Shown piece after piece: positions 43,009-50,724 of a stretch of 64,000 nucleotides of DNA. The stretch comes from Arthrobacter sp. SX1312. Lineage in GTDB: Bacteria; Actinomycetota; Actinomycetes; Actinomycetales; Micrococcaceae. How positions within the stretch are numbered: the first letter of the stretch is position 1; each line of letters starts with the position of its first letter. Location of the stretch: positions 268,191 through 332,190 of the forward strand of contig NZ_PJIM01000002.1 in NCBI RefSeq assembly GCF_002929295.1, given 5' to 3'. Both the position numbers and the translations under genes were made by a program. The notes beneath the pieces are model-generated. The model worked only from the letters and a program-made list of their open reading frames with translations, searched no databases and had not been told where the DNA came from.

Positions 43009-43754
43009 CGGTATGGGTCGGCACGAGCTGGAAGATGAACAAGTCCCTCGCCGAGTCCCGGGACTATGCGAGAGGCCTGCTCGCGGGTCTGGCGACGCGG
43101 GAAGCAGGCATGGTGCAGCCCTTCGTGATCCCTCCCGCGACGGCGATCGCCGCCGTGGCGGAGATCCTCGCAGAGGACGGCCGCGTCCTGCTCGGTGCGC
43201 AGAACGCGCACTGGGAGGACTCCGGGGCCTGGACCGGTGAGCTCTCCGTGCCGCAGGTCGCCGATGCCGGGGCACGGATGGTCGAGATCGGTCACTCGGA
43301 GCGGCGTGAGCACTTCGGTGAAACCGACGAGACCGCCCGCCGGAAGGTGGCTGCGACCCTCCGGCACGATCTGATCCCGCTGCTCTGCATCGGCGAGCCC
43401 ACGGGCGTGAAGGACGCCGGTGGATCCACAGACTTCATCCTCGAGCAAGCTGCCCGGGCGCTCGACGGGCTCGGCGAAGAGCAGCTGGCACGCGTCATGA
43501 TTGCTTATGAGCCGATCTGGGCGATCGGCGAACATGGACGTCCCGCCACGGTCGACGAACTCGAGAAACCGTTCGCCGCACTCGGGCAGGAGTACGGAGG
43601 CCGCATCGCCGGCCTGCTCTACGGCGGTTCGGTCGGGCTCGACAATGCTGCGGCCCTCCTGGGCATCCAGCACGTGGACGGGCTGTTCGTCGGCCGCACG
43701 GCATGGGACCTGAAGGGTTACCTACGCCTGATCGACATCGCTGCGGGACGGTGA
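43005..43754 (+). CDS. Triosephosphate isomerase-family protein (probable tetrulose-phosphate isomerase)
   Basis: The 249-residue product keeps all TPI catalytic residues: Lys10 in TSWKMNKS, His97 in [12 protein letters not shown], and Glu169 in AYEPIWAIG, plus the phosphate-binding YGGSV. Its first motif is GTSWKMNK where housekeeping TPI has GNWKMN, a change typical of the specialised branch (LerI/EryH) that interconverts L-erythrulose 1-phosphate and D-erythrulose 4-phosphate. The GTG start overlaps the kinase stop by four bases. A plain TPI acting on dihydroxyacetone phosphate is the alternative. Confidence 0.9.
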   Translation: MTVWVGTSWKMNKSLAESRDYARGLLAGLATREAGMVQPFVIPPATAIAAVAEILAEDGRVLLGAQNAHWEDSGAWTGELSVPQVADAGARMVEIGHSERREHFGETDETARRKVAATLRHDLIPLLCIGEPTGVKDAGGSTDFILEQAARALDGLGEEQLARVMIAYEPIWAIGEHGRPATVDELEKPFAALGQEYGGRIAGLLYGGSVGLDNAAALLGIQHVDGLFVGRTAWDLKGYLRLIDIAAGR

Positions 43755-43806
43755 CGGCCACGTCCGCGACCACCAGTTCCATGATCTACAGGAAGAGGAA
43801 CCAACT

Positions 43807-44268
43807 ATGAGTCAGAAACTACGCATCGTCATCGGAAGCGACGAGGCCGGACTGGACTACAAGGAGGTCCTGCGCAAGGACCTCGAGGCCGATGACCGCG
43901 TCGAGAGCGTGGTGGATGTCGGAATCTCCCGCTCCGAGAATGTCGACTACCCACATGTCGCGGTGGATGCAGCCCGCAAGGTGGAAAGCGGCGAGGCGGA
44001 CCGCGCCCTGCTGATCTGCGGTACCGGTCTGGGTGTGGCGATTTCGGCCAACAAGGTCTCCGGCATCCGGGCCGTCACCGCCCATGACTCCTATTCGGTG
44101 GAACGCTCGGTCCTGAGCAACAACGCCCAGGTGCTCTGCATGGGCCAGCGGGTGATCGGCGTGGAGCTGGCACGGCGCCTGGCCAAGGAGTGGCTCGGCT
44201 ACGTGTTCGATCCCTCGAGCGCGTCCGCCGCGAAGGTGGATGCCATCAGCGGCTACGAACAGCGCTGA
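43807..44268 (+). CDS. rpiB: RpiB-family sugar-phosphate isomerase
   Basis: The 153-residue product is an RpiB homologue: [14 protein letters not shown] at the start, the catalytic Cys71 in [16 protein letters not shown], and [23 protein letters not shown]. Family members isomerise ribose/ribulose or allose phosphates; the specialised DerI/EryI branch converts D-erythrulose 4-phosphate to D-erythrose 4-phosphate. Its place after the kinase and TPI homologue fits that role. AGGAAGAGGAA precedes the ATG. Last gene of the operon, followed by a terminator. Confidence 0.92.
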   Translation: MSQKLRIVIGSDEAGLDYKEVLRKDLEADDRVESVVDVGISRSENVDYPHVAVDAARKVESGEADRALLICGTGLGVAISANKVSGIRAVTAHDSYSVERSVLSNNAQVLCMGQRVIGVELARRLAKEWLGYVFDPSSASAAKVDAISGYEQR

Positions 44269-44290
44269 TCGTCGCTCCTGCCTGACACAC

Positions 44291-44333
44291 CGACGGCCAC
44301 CGGTTCCCGCCTTCACGGAGCCGGTGGCCGTCG
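44291..44333. terminator. Bidirectional terminator
   Basis: A 13-bp perfect stem (CGACGGCCACCGG / CCGGTGGCCGTCG) with a 17-base loop separates the convergent RpiB and TerC genes. Confidence 0.83.
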
Positions 44334-44345
44334 TCCGTGCGGTGG

Positions 44346-45428
44346 TTACTTCCTCGCGCCCGCGGCGGTGCTGGCGTCGTCGTCGGACTGGGGATCCGTG
44401 TCGTTGTCGTCCGAAGCGGCGGTGACCACCGGCTCGTCCCGCACCCGGTCGCGGTCGTTCCTGGCGTCGTCGCCCCGGGTCTTGAGCAGGCTCGCGACCG
44501 TCGCGACGGTGATGGTGGCACCGATGAACAGCAGCGAGAACCAGATGGGGATCTCGGGGACCCAGAGGAGCGGCTGCCCGCCGTTGATGAAGGACAGCTC
44601 GTTGACGTGCAGGGCGTGGAACACGAGCTTCACGCCGATGAAGGCGAGGATGACGGCGAGTCCCTGGGCGAGGTAGACCAGGCGCTCGAGCAGTCCCCCG
44701 ATGAGGAAGAACAGCTGGCGCAGGCCCATCAGGGCGAAGGCGTTGGCGGTGAAGACGATGTACGCCTCGTTGGTCAGGCCGTAGATCGCGGGGATGGAGT
44801 CGACGGCGAAGATGAGGTCCACGAAGCCGATCGCGATGATGGTGAGCAGCATCGGGGTGACGAAGCGCGTGCCGTCCTTCTTCACGGTCAGTTTGTCCCC
44901 GTGGTACTCGTCGGTGACGGGCAGGACGCGGCGGACGAGCTGCATGAACTTACCGTCCGCCGGGTTGGTGTCGTGGCTGCCGAACGCCTGCTTGTAGGCC
45001 AGGAAGAGCAGCAGGGCGCCGAAGATGTAGAAGATCCAGGAGAAGTTCTCGATCAGTCCGGCGCCGATGGCGATGAACCCGCCGCGGAGGATCAGGGCGA
45101 TGATGATGCCGATCATCAGCACCTTCTGCTGGTACTTCTTCGGGACCGCGAAGCCCGTCATCACGATGAGGAAGACGAAGAGGTTGTCGATCGACAGGGC
45201 CTTCTCCGTGAGATAGCCGGCGAAGTACTCGCCGCCGAACGTCCAGCCCGACACCACGCCGATCCCGACACCGAACAGCAGGGCCAGGCCGATGTAGAAC
45301 GCCGACCAGCGCGCCGATTCGCCGATGGTCGGCTCGTGGGGTGTGCGCACGTGCGCGAAGAATTCGTAGACGAAGAAGAGGATCGTCACGGCGATCGTGA
45401 TCAACCAGATGGTGGGGGTGACCTGCAT
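44346..45428 (-). CDS. TerC/Alx-family membrane protein (probable manganese exporter)
   Basis: The 360-residue product has eight or nine membrane helices with the TerC signatures GYLTEKALSIDNLFVFLIVM and LIFAVDSIPAIYGLT, whose acidic residues bind metal. A charged disordered tail ends the protein. TerC/Alx proteins export manganese or load it onto secreted enzymes. ATG at 45428 with GGAG eight bases upstream. A yybP-ykoY riboswitch lies immediately upstream of the ribosome site and supports manganese control. Confidence 0.92.
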   Translation of the reverse strand: MQVTPTIWLITIAVTILFFVYEFFAHVRTPHEPTIGESARWSAFYIGLALLFGVGIGVVSGWTFGGEYFAGYLTEKALSIDNLFVFLIVMTGFAVPKKYQQKVLMIGIIIALILRGGFIAIGAGLIENFSWIFYIFGALLLFLAYKQAFGSHDTNPADGKFMQLVRRVLPVTDEYHGDKLTVKKDGTRFVTPMLLTIIAIGFVDLIFAVDSIPAIYGLTNEAYIVFTANAFALMGLRQLFFLIGGLLERLVYLAQGLAVILAFIGVKLVFHALHVNELSFINGGQPLLWVPEIPIWFSLLFIGATITVATVASLLKTRGDDARNDRDRVRDEPVVTAASDDNDTDPQSDDDASTAAGARK

Positions 45429-45465
45429 CAGGGGTACTCCAAAGGGTAGGCGTCGGACATAGGCG

Positions 45466-45566
45466 CCAAGGTCTCCTCCGCCCGGCCGGAACCGGAACCG
45501 ATGGGCCCGGGATGCTTCAGTGCATCCGTATTGACGGGCCGATCACAGACGGGAGTACTCCCCTTG
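45466..45566 (-). ncRNA. yybP-ykoY (manganese) riboswitch
   Basis: On the minus strand the leader opens with CAAGGGGAGTAC and closes with GGAGGAGACCTTGG. These carry the conserved GGGGAGUA and GAGACC loops of this class, and CAAGG pairs with CCTTG as P1. Between them GGCCCG/CGGGCC encloses an internal loop TCAATACG and a GGATGC/GCATCC hairpin. The element ends 37 bases before the TerC start. The family binds Mn2+ and turns on TerC/MntP-type genes. Exact borders are approximate. Confidence 0.82.
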
Positions 45567-45653
45567 ATAGGAAAAGCCTAACGCACACCTGCCCGTCCCG
45601 ATTCCTGTGGCGCGAGCGGGCGACGCCGTCGACCGGGTGGCTAGGCTGGGTGG

Positions 45654-46361
45654 ATGGCGACAGTGATCCTCGTGCGGCACGGCCGCACCACAGCGAATGC
45701 CACCGGGCTGCTGGCCGGTCGGACCGTCGGCGTCGGCCTGGACGAGATCGGGCGGGACCAGGCGGCCCTGGCCGGTGACCGGCTCGCCGCCGTGCCCGTC
45801 GTCGGCGTGGTCTCGAGCCCCCTCGAGCGGTGTCGGCAGACCGCCCGGTTCATCCTCGATCGCCAGACCGGCACCCCGCATGCGCCGATCGATCCCGATC
45901 TCACCGAGTGCGATTACGGCCAGTGGCAGGGCCGCCTGCTCAGTGACCTCGCGACGGAACCCCTGTGGCCGGTGGTGCAGTCGCAGCCGTCCGCCGTCAC
46001 CTTTCCCGGCGGCGAATCCATGGCCGCGATGCAGGCGCGGTCGGTGGCGGCGATCCGACGCCATGATGCGGCCTTCGAAGCCGAATTCGGGCCCGGCGCC
46101 GTATGGGTGGCGGTGAGCCACGGAGACATCATCAAGTCCATCCTCGCGGACGCGCTCGGCATGCACCTCGACCTGTTCCAGCGCATCAACGTCGGCCCCG
46201 CCTCGGTGTCGATCGTGCAGTACGGCACCAGCCGGCCGAGCGTCTACGCGACCAACACCGACGCCGGGGATCTGTCGTGGTTGGCGAAGAGCGCCCTGTC
46301 CGACGATGCGGCGGTGGGCGGCGGTGCAGGGCCGACGGCGACACGCACCTCGTCGGCCTAA
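45654..46361 (+). CDS. Histidine phosphatase family protein (MSMEG_4193 type)
   Basis: The 235-residue product has the phosphoglycerate-mutase-like RHG motif (VILVRHGRTTANATG), VVSSPLERCRQTA, ECDYGQWQG, and the second catalytic His in VAVSHGDIIKS. It forms a conserved actinobacterial operon with the next two genes. The substrate is not established. Confidence 0.92.
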   Translation: MATVILVRHGRTTANATGLLAGRTVGVGLDEIGRDQAALAGDRLAAVPVVGVVSSPLERCRQTARFILDRQTGTPHAPIDPDLTECDYGQWQGRLLSDLATEPLWPVVQSQPSAVTFPGGESMAAMQARSVAAIRRHDAAFEAEFGPGAVWVAVSHGDIIKSILADALGMHLDLFQRINVGPASVSIVQYGTSRPSVYATNTDAGDLSWLAKSALSDDAAVGGGAGPTATRTSSA

Positions 46362-46370
46362 AATACTTCT

Positions 46371-46916
46371 ATGCCTACAACTGTTCACGAGTTCGCCTGG
46401 CCTGACCGGGTTGTCGTCGGCACCATCGGCCTCCCGGGGGCGCGTACGTTCTACCTGCAGGTGCGCTCGGGGTCCCAGCTCGTGAGTATCGCGCTGGAGA
46501 AGCAGCAGTCGGCCCTGCTCGCCGAGAAGATCGACGAGATCCTCGACGAGCTCAGCACCCTCGACGGCAACCCCTTCAGCGTTCCCACGAGTACGCCCAT
46601 CGAACTCGTCGACAACGACCAGCTCGAGACCGTCGAGGAGCAGTTCCGCACCGGCGCGATGAGCCTGGGGTGGGATCCCGCGACGGCGCAGGTGGTCATC
46701 GAGGCCTACCCGCTGCCCGATACCGACGACGACGCCGCGTTGCTCGACGACGAGGTCGAGGCGGCCGAGATGCTGCTGGTGCGCATGCCGGTCGGGACCG
46801 CCCGCGCCTTCACCAAGCGCACGCGGGAGGTCGTGGGCGCAGGGCGTCCGATCTGCGTGATCTGCGGCCAGCCCATCGACGCCGACGGACACATCTGCGC
46901 CGTACCCGAGGTCTGA
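46371..46916 (+). CDS. DUF3090 family protein
   Basis: The 181-residue product starts MPTTVHEFAWPDRVVVGTIG and includes TFYLQVRSGSQLVSIALEKQQ. It ends in a small zinc-ribbon-like knuckle (CVICGQPIDADGHIC). DUF3090 is found in actinobacteria next to a histidine phosphatase and a SCO1664 homologue, as here. The function is unknown; the zinc knuckle suggests a binding or regulatory role. Confidence 0.93.
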   Translation: MPTTVHEFAWPDRVVVGTIGLPGARTFYLQVRSGSQLVSIALEKQQSALLAEKIDEILDELSTLDGNPFSVPTSTPIELVDNDQLETVEEQFRTGAMSLGWDPATAQVVIEAYPLPDTDDDAALLDDEVEAAEMLLVRMPVGTARAFTKRTREVVGAGRPICVICGQPIDADGHICAVPEV

Positions 46917-47683
46917 TGCCGGCGCCCGACCTCGTGACCGCCGAGCTGACGCTCACCGGGCGCATCACGACGGCGTCGAACGCCACGTTCCTGGGCAGCA
47001 TCGGCGACACGGCGGTCGTGTACAAACCGATCCGGGGCGAGAAGCCGCTGTGGGATTTCCCCGACGGCTTCCTGGCCTACAGGGAGGTGGCCGCGTACCT
47101 GGTCTCGGAGCTCCTCGGCTGGAACATCGTGCCCCGCACCTGGCTGCGCGACGGCCCGTTCGGCGAGGGCATGGTGCAGCTCTGGCAGGAGACGGACCCC
47201 GACCGGAGCGCCGTCGACCTCGTTGCGGCGGCCCGCGTGCCGGAGACCGGGTGGAAGCAGGTCCTCGAGGGTCAAGACGAGAAGGGGCGGATGGTCGCCC
47301 TGATTCATGAGGACACGCCTGCGCTGCGCCGTATGGCGGTGTTCGACGCGGTCGTCAACAATGCCGACCGCAAGGGCGACCACATCCTCGAGATGGTGGA
47401 CGGACACCGGTTCGGTGTGGACCACGGGCTCACGTTCCACAGTGACCACAAGCTGCGCACGGTGCTGTGGGGGTGGCTGGGCGACGAGCTGACCGCCGAG
47501 GAACTCGACGGTATCGATCGTGTCAGCGACGGACTGGACGGTGAGCTGGGGCGGGAGCTGACGGATCTGCTCACCGCCGAGGAGATGGCTGCGCTCGCTG
47601 CACGCTGCGCTGCGTTGCGCTCGGCGGGGCGGTTTCCGGCTCCGAGCGGTGAGATGTCGGCGGTGCCCTGGCCGCTGTTCTGA
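46916..47683 (+). CDS. SCO1664 family kinase-like protein
   Basis: The 255-residue product starts MPAPDLVTAELTLTGRITTAS and has a PI3/PI4-kinase-like pattern: VYKPIRGEKPLWDFPDGFLAYREVAAYL (nucleotide lysine and helix C), VFDAVVNNADRKGDHIL (catalytic N-N-D), and FGVDHGLTFH (metal-binding D). It overlaps the DUF3090 stop (TGATG). Conserved trio with the two genes upstream; the substrate is unknown. Confidence 0.92.
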   Translation: MPAPDLVTAELTLTGRITTASNATFLGSIGDTAVVYKPIRGEKPLWDFPDGFLAYREVAAYLVSELLGWNIVPRTWLRDGPFGEGMVQLWQETDPDRSAVDLVAAARVPETGWKQVLEGQDEKGRMVALIHEDTPALRRMAVFDAVVNNADRKGDHILEMVDGHRFGVDHGLTFHSDHKLRTVLWGWLGDELTAEELDGIDRVSDGLDGELGRELTDLLTAEEMAALAARCAALRSAGRFPAPSGEMSAVPWPLF

Positions 47684-47779
47684 AGGGGCATCCGCTACAG
47701 CGCACTCGTTGCTGCCCCCTGTGCAAGCTGCCATTCTTGGTGGACCCGCACTTCTGACAGTGAACGAAGGGAAAAGACG

Positions 47780-48115
47780 ATGCCGCTCTATCTGTCGAAG
47801 TTCAGCTATACATCAGAGACCTGGGCAAGGCTGATCCACACTCCCGAGGACCGCGGGAAAGCCGCCCGAGCGTACATCGAATCCGTCGGAGGGAGACTTC
47901 ATGGGTTCTGGTACGCGTTCGGCGCACACGACGGCTACACCTTGTGGGAGGCACCCGACAACGTCTCGATGGCCGCGGTTGCGTTGGCGATCAGCGGAGG
48001 CGGCGCCATGAACTCGCTCGAAACGACAGTGCTCCTGACCGTCGACGAAACGATGGAAGCCCTGCGCAATGCGGAGCAGATCGGGTACCAGCCTCCCGGC
48101 ACCCACCATGCTTGA
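47780..48115 (+). CDS. GYD domain protein
   Basis: The 111-residue product is a ferredoxin-like dimeric alpha/beta barrel: LYLSKFSYTSETWARLI at the start, the GYD-type segment FWYAFGAHDGYTLWEAPD, and AVALAISGGGAMNSLETTVLL. GYD proteins are small, soluble and of unknown activity. GAAGGGAAAAG precedes the ATG. The DNA around it is visibly less GC-rich than its left neighbours. Confidence 0.85.
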   Translation: MPLYLSKFSYTSETWARLIHTPEDRGKAARAYIESVGGRLHGFWYAFGAHDGYTLWEAPDNVSMAAVALAISGGGAMNSLETTVLLTVDETMEALRNAEQIGYQPPGTHHA

Positions 48116-48460
48116 CGACCTTCCACGACGACGAGGCTCCTTCTGCAACACCCCTGCGTCGCCTCCCGGGTCGCTGCTGATCCTTTCCACTGATCGGCCC
48201 ATCTCGGCGTGACGGCGCGTCAGCCGGGGCCGAACCGGACGCGAACCTGATCAACGGTGTTCCGGTGCTGCGCGGCGCCGGCGGGGACGAACTCCTGCCC
48301 CTGCTGCGGGACGCACTGGATCAGAGCCCTTCCACCAGCTCGTAACACTGGAAGCCCTTCACCACGACGCCGCCGCACACCCGGTCGTTCCACTTCTTCG
48401 AGGCTTCTGTGGGGCTGTTCCCGGACTGCCGCCAAGGCGTCCGACGGGCCGTGTGCGAGG
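48116..48460. pseudogene. Gene debris between GYD and AI-2E permease genes
   Basis: No intact gene is visible. On the minus strand, a frame ending at 48321 reads like a protein C-terminus (EASKKWNDRVCGGVVVKGF, then QCYELVEGL) over about 40 residues without a start. On the plus strand, a frame open from 48181 and stopping at 48345 reads INGVPVLRGAGGDELLPLLR, also without a start. The two overlap tail to tail. I do not recognise either family. Tails without starts suggest remnants of larger genes. Confidence 0.4.
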
Positions 48461-49861
48461 TCACCGGCCCGGCTCGGCGCCTGGATCGGAGTCACGGTCG
48501 GTGTCTGCGTCTGCGGCATCCAATGTCTCCTGGCGAGAATCGACGGGGATCCTGTCCCCGAGGTCGGAGGTGTGCGCGCTGACCCGGGCATGCTCCGCCT
48601 GGCCCTTCCCGTCGTCCTGCTGCTCGTCCTTGCCGGAGGCCTGCCCTGAACGCCGTCGGGAATCCTGGCGGGGATTTTCTTCGGCCGGATTGCTGGTAGG
48701 GGTGTTGCGGGGTCCGTGGCCCTGTTCGTCCATGAGGGTGTGTGTCTCGGCCTGGGTGATGGCCTTGTCGGTGATGTCTTCGTCGCGGTCGGCGTTCCAT
48801 GCTTTGATGCCGGCCCAGGCGACGGCGGTGAGGGGGACGGAGAGGATCGCGCCGATGATCCCTGCCAGGACGGTCCCCGCGGTGAGGGCGACCAGGATCA
48901 CGAGTGGGTGGACGCTGAGGGTATGGCCCATGACGACCGGTTGCAGGAAGTTGCCTTCGAGCTGGTTGACGAGGACGACGACGCCGAGCACGATCAGTGC
49001 AGTGACGGGCCCGTTGGTGACCAGTGCGACGAGGGTCGCCACGGCGCCCGCCAGGGTCGCGCCGACCAGTGGGATGAACGCTCCGATGAAGACGATCGCG
49101 GCCAGCGGCAGGGCGAGGGGCACCCCCAGGATGACCAGGGCCAGTCCGATGAAGAACGCGTCGACGGCCGCGACGATCGCGGTCCCGCGGACGTATCCAC
49201 CGAGCACGGCGACGCTCTGGTCTCCGACGTTCCGGGCTCTGACCAGGCGGGTGCCTTTGAAGGCCCTCAGGGTGAAGGCCCAGATCTTCTCGCCGTCCTT
49301 GAGGAAGAAGAAGAGGATGACGATCATCAGCACCAATCCTGTGAGGAAGTTCGTCGCAGCGCTCAGTCCCGCCAGGGCCGTGGTGCCGGCGGCGCTACTG
49401 GTGGCGAAGTCCGCGGCAGCGTCGCGGGCCGCCTGGAGTTGCCCGTCATCGACGGGTATGGGCCCGTTCTCCACGAAATCGATCAGTTGATCGACGCCCT
49501 GAACGGCGCTGCTGGTGAGGGTGTCGGTCTGGCCCATGATCGCGAACACGACTCCCGCGAGCAGGCCGCCGATGAGCGCGAGAAGGATGGCGAAGGACGC
49601 TGCGGTCGCGAGGGAACTCGACCATCCTCGGCGTCGCAGCCAGGACACGAAGGGTCCGATCGCCGAGGCGAGGATCAGGGCCAGCAGGAGCGGGATGATC
49701 ACCAGGCGTACCTGGATCAGGGCATAGACGACCACGGTGAACAGTGCCAGCAGGAGCAGGACCTGAGTTGCTCTGTGCGCCGCACGGCCGAGCGGCCCGG
49801 CCCAGGGGTCCTGGTGATCGGTCTGGCGTGGAAGCGCTCGTGGTGAGGTGGAGGAGCTCAT
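48461..49861 (-). CDS. AI-2E family (PerM-like) membrane transporter
   Basis: The 466-residue product has eight membrane helices with the family pattern RLVIIPLLLALILASAIGPFV, ILFFFLKDGEKI, GGYVRGTAIVAAVDA, FIPLVGATLAGAVATL and NQLEGNFLQPVVMG. A highly charged, disordered tail of about 110 residues follows. Members export or exchange small solutes, and some are Na+/H+ antiporters. The ATG at 49861 follows AAAGGCC; an upstream extension to 50074 has no similarity. Divergent from csbD. Confidence 0.88.
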   Translation of the reverse strand: MSSSTSPRALPRQTDHQDPWAGPLGRAAHRATQVLLLLALFTVVVYALIQVRLVIIPLLLALILASAIGPFVSWLRRRGWSSSLATAASFAILLALIGGLLAGVVFAIMGQTDTLTSSAVQGVDQLIDFVENGPIPVDDGQLQAARDAAADFATSSAAGTTALAGLSAATNFLTGLVLMIVILFFFLKDGEKIWAFTLRAFKGTRLVRARNVGDQSVAVLGGYVRGTAIVAAVDAFFIGLALVILGVPLALPLAAIVFIGAFIPLVGATLAGAVATLVALVTNGPVTALIVLGVVVLVNQLEGNFLQPVVMGHTLSVHPLVILVALTAGTVLAGIIGAILSVPLTAVAWAGIKAWNADRDEDITDKAITQAETHTLMDEQGHGPRNTPTSNPAEENPRQDSRRRSGQASGKDEQQDDGKGQAEHARVSAHTSDLGDRIPVDSRQETLDAADADTDRDSDPGAEPGR

Positions 49862-50119
49862 GGGGTGTGGCCTTTCGGTAGCTCTGCCGGGTGCCGGTGT
49901 CGAACACGATTCTGCCCGCCGCGCGTCGTGACCACGCTGTCGGATTCTGACGGCAACAAGAGAGCCGAAATCCTGCAATGGCAGGTAAATGCGGTCGGGT
50001 CGGCGGCAGGGGGGGCGTGTGCAGCGTCCCCACGACCCGGGGCGACTGTGCATAGACTGGAACGGCCGGTGCAAGAAGCCGGTGGTACCACCAATGACGT
50101 CAACCGTAGGGAGAACATC

Positions 50120-50296
50120 ATGGGACTGGACGACAAGATCGGCAACACCGCGGACAAGCTCGGCGGTAAGGGCAAGGAAGCTGCCGGTGACGCCACGGGC
50201 GACGACAGCCTCAAAGCCGAAGGCAAGGGCGATCAGGCCAAGGGTGATCTGAAGCAGGCCGGCGAGAAGGTCAAGGACGCCTTCAAGAAGAACTGA
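50120..50296 (+). CDS. CsbD-like stress protein
   Basis: The 58-residue product starts MGLDDKIGNTADKLGGKGKE and is the typical small hydrophilic CsbD protein, rich in Lys, Gly, Asp and Ala. CsbD proteins accumulate in general stress. The ATG follows AGGGAG with good spacing, and a strong terminator follows the gene. Confidence 0.9.
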   Translation: MGLDDKIGNTADKLGGKGKEAAGDATGDDSLKAEGKGDQAKGDLKQAGEKVKDAFKKN

Positions 50297-50345
50297 CGCT
50301 CCTGCCGTCCTGCACCGCGCCGGGACTCCGGGCAGCGAGATAGAA

Positions 50346-50404
50346 GAGGCGAAGGGGAGTGCACCTCAACAGGGTGCACTCCCTTTCTCTGTGCTTTTCG
50401 CCTC
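50346..50404 (+). terminator. Terminator after csbD-like gene
   Basis: An inner 11-bp stem (GGGAGTGCACC at 50355, GGTGCACTCCC to 50383) is followed by a T-rich stretch, and enclosed by an outer GAGGCGAA/TTCGCCTC stem (50346-50404). Confidence 0.88.
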
Positions 50405-50724
50405 TGCCCCCGGCATACCACTGCCATGACAGCCGGATGCGGGCCACATCTTTATCAGGAAACCGCAGTGTGGGCAGGAGGGGGCAGACACGCGGCGGAC
50501 GTTGCCGCAAGAGGTCCATTGCCTATGAAGATGAGAGCCGCTCTCATCTTGCTTCAGTATCGTTGTGGTCAGTCATTTGTTGCCTATTGAGGGATGCTGG
50601 TTCTACTGAGCGCGCGGCACGGGTCCATCGACGACCCCGATCATGGGTGTACTTCCTGTTTGGGATCTGACGCCGAAGGCGTGCCTGGTGGAGCGACACA
50701 GGCTTCGCGCCGAGGACCACGCCG
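50405..50724 (+). promoter_or_regulatory. Long leader before CNNM genes with a perfect hairpin
   Basis: This gene-free stretch is less GC-rich than its surroundings. It holds a perfect inverted repeat at 50528-50550: arms AAGATGAGAG and CTCTCATCTT around CCG, followed by TTGCTT. It lies about 175 bases before the CNNM start. It could be an operator, an attenuator or a terminator. I see no match to known magnesium riboswitches. Confidence 0.45.

Noticed and set aside
50405-50724. Magnesium (M-box) riboswitch before the CNNM genes
   Set aside because: I could not find the conserved M-box helices or loops; only a simple hairpin is visible.
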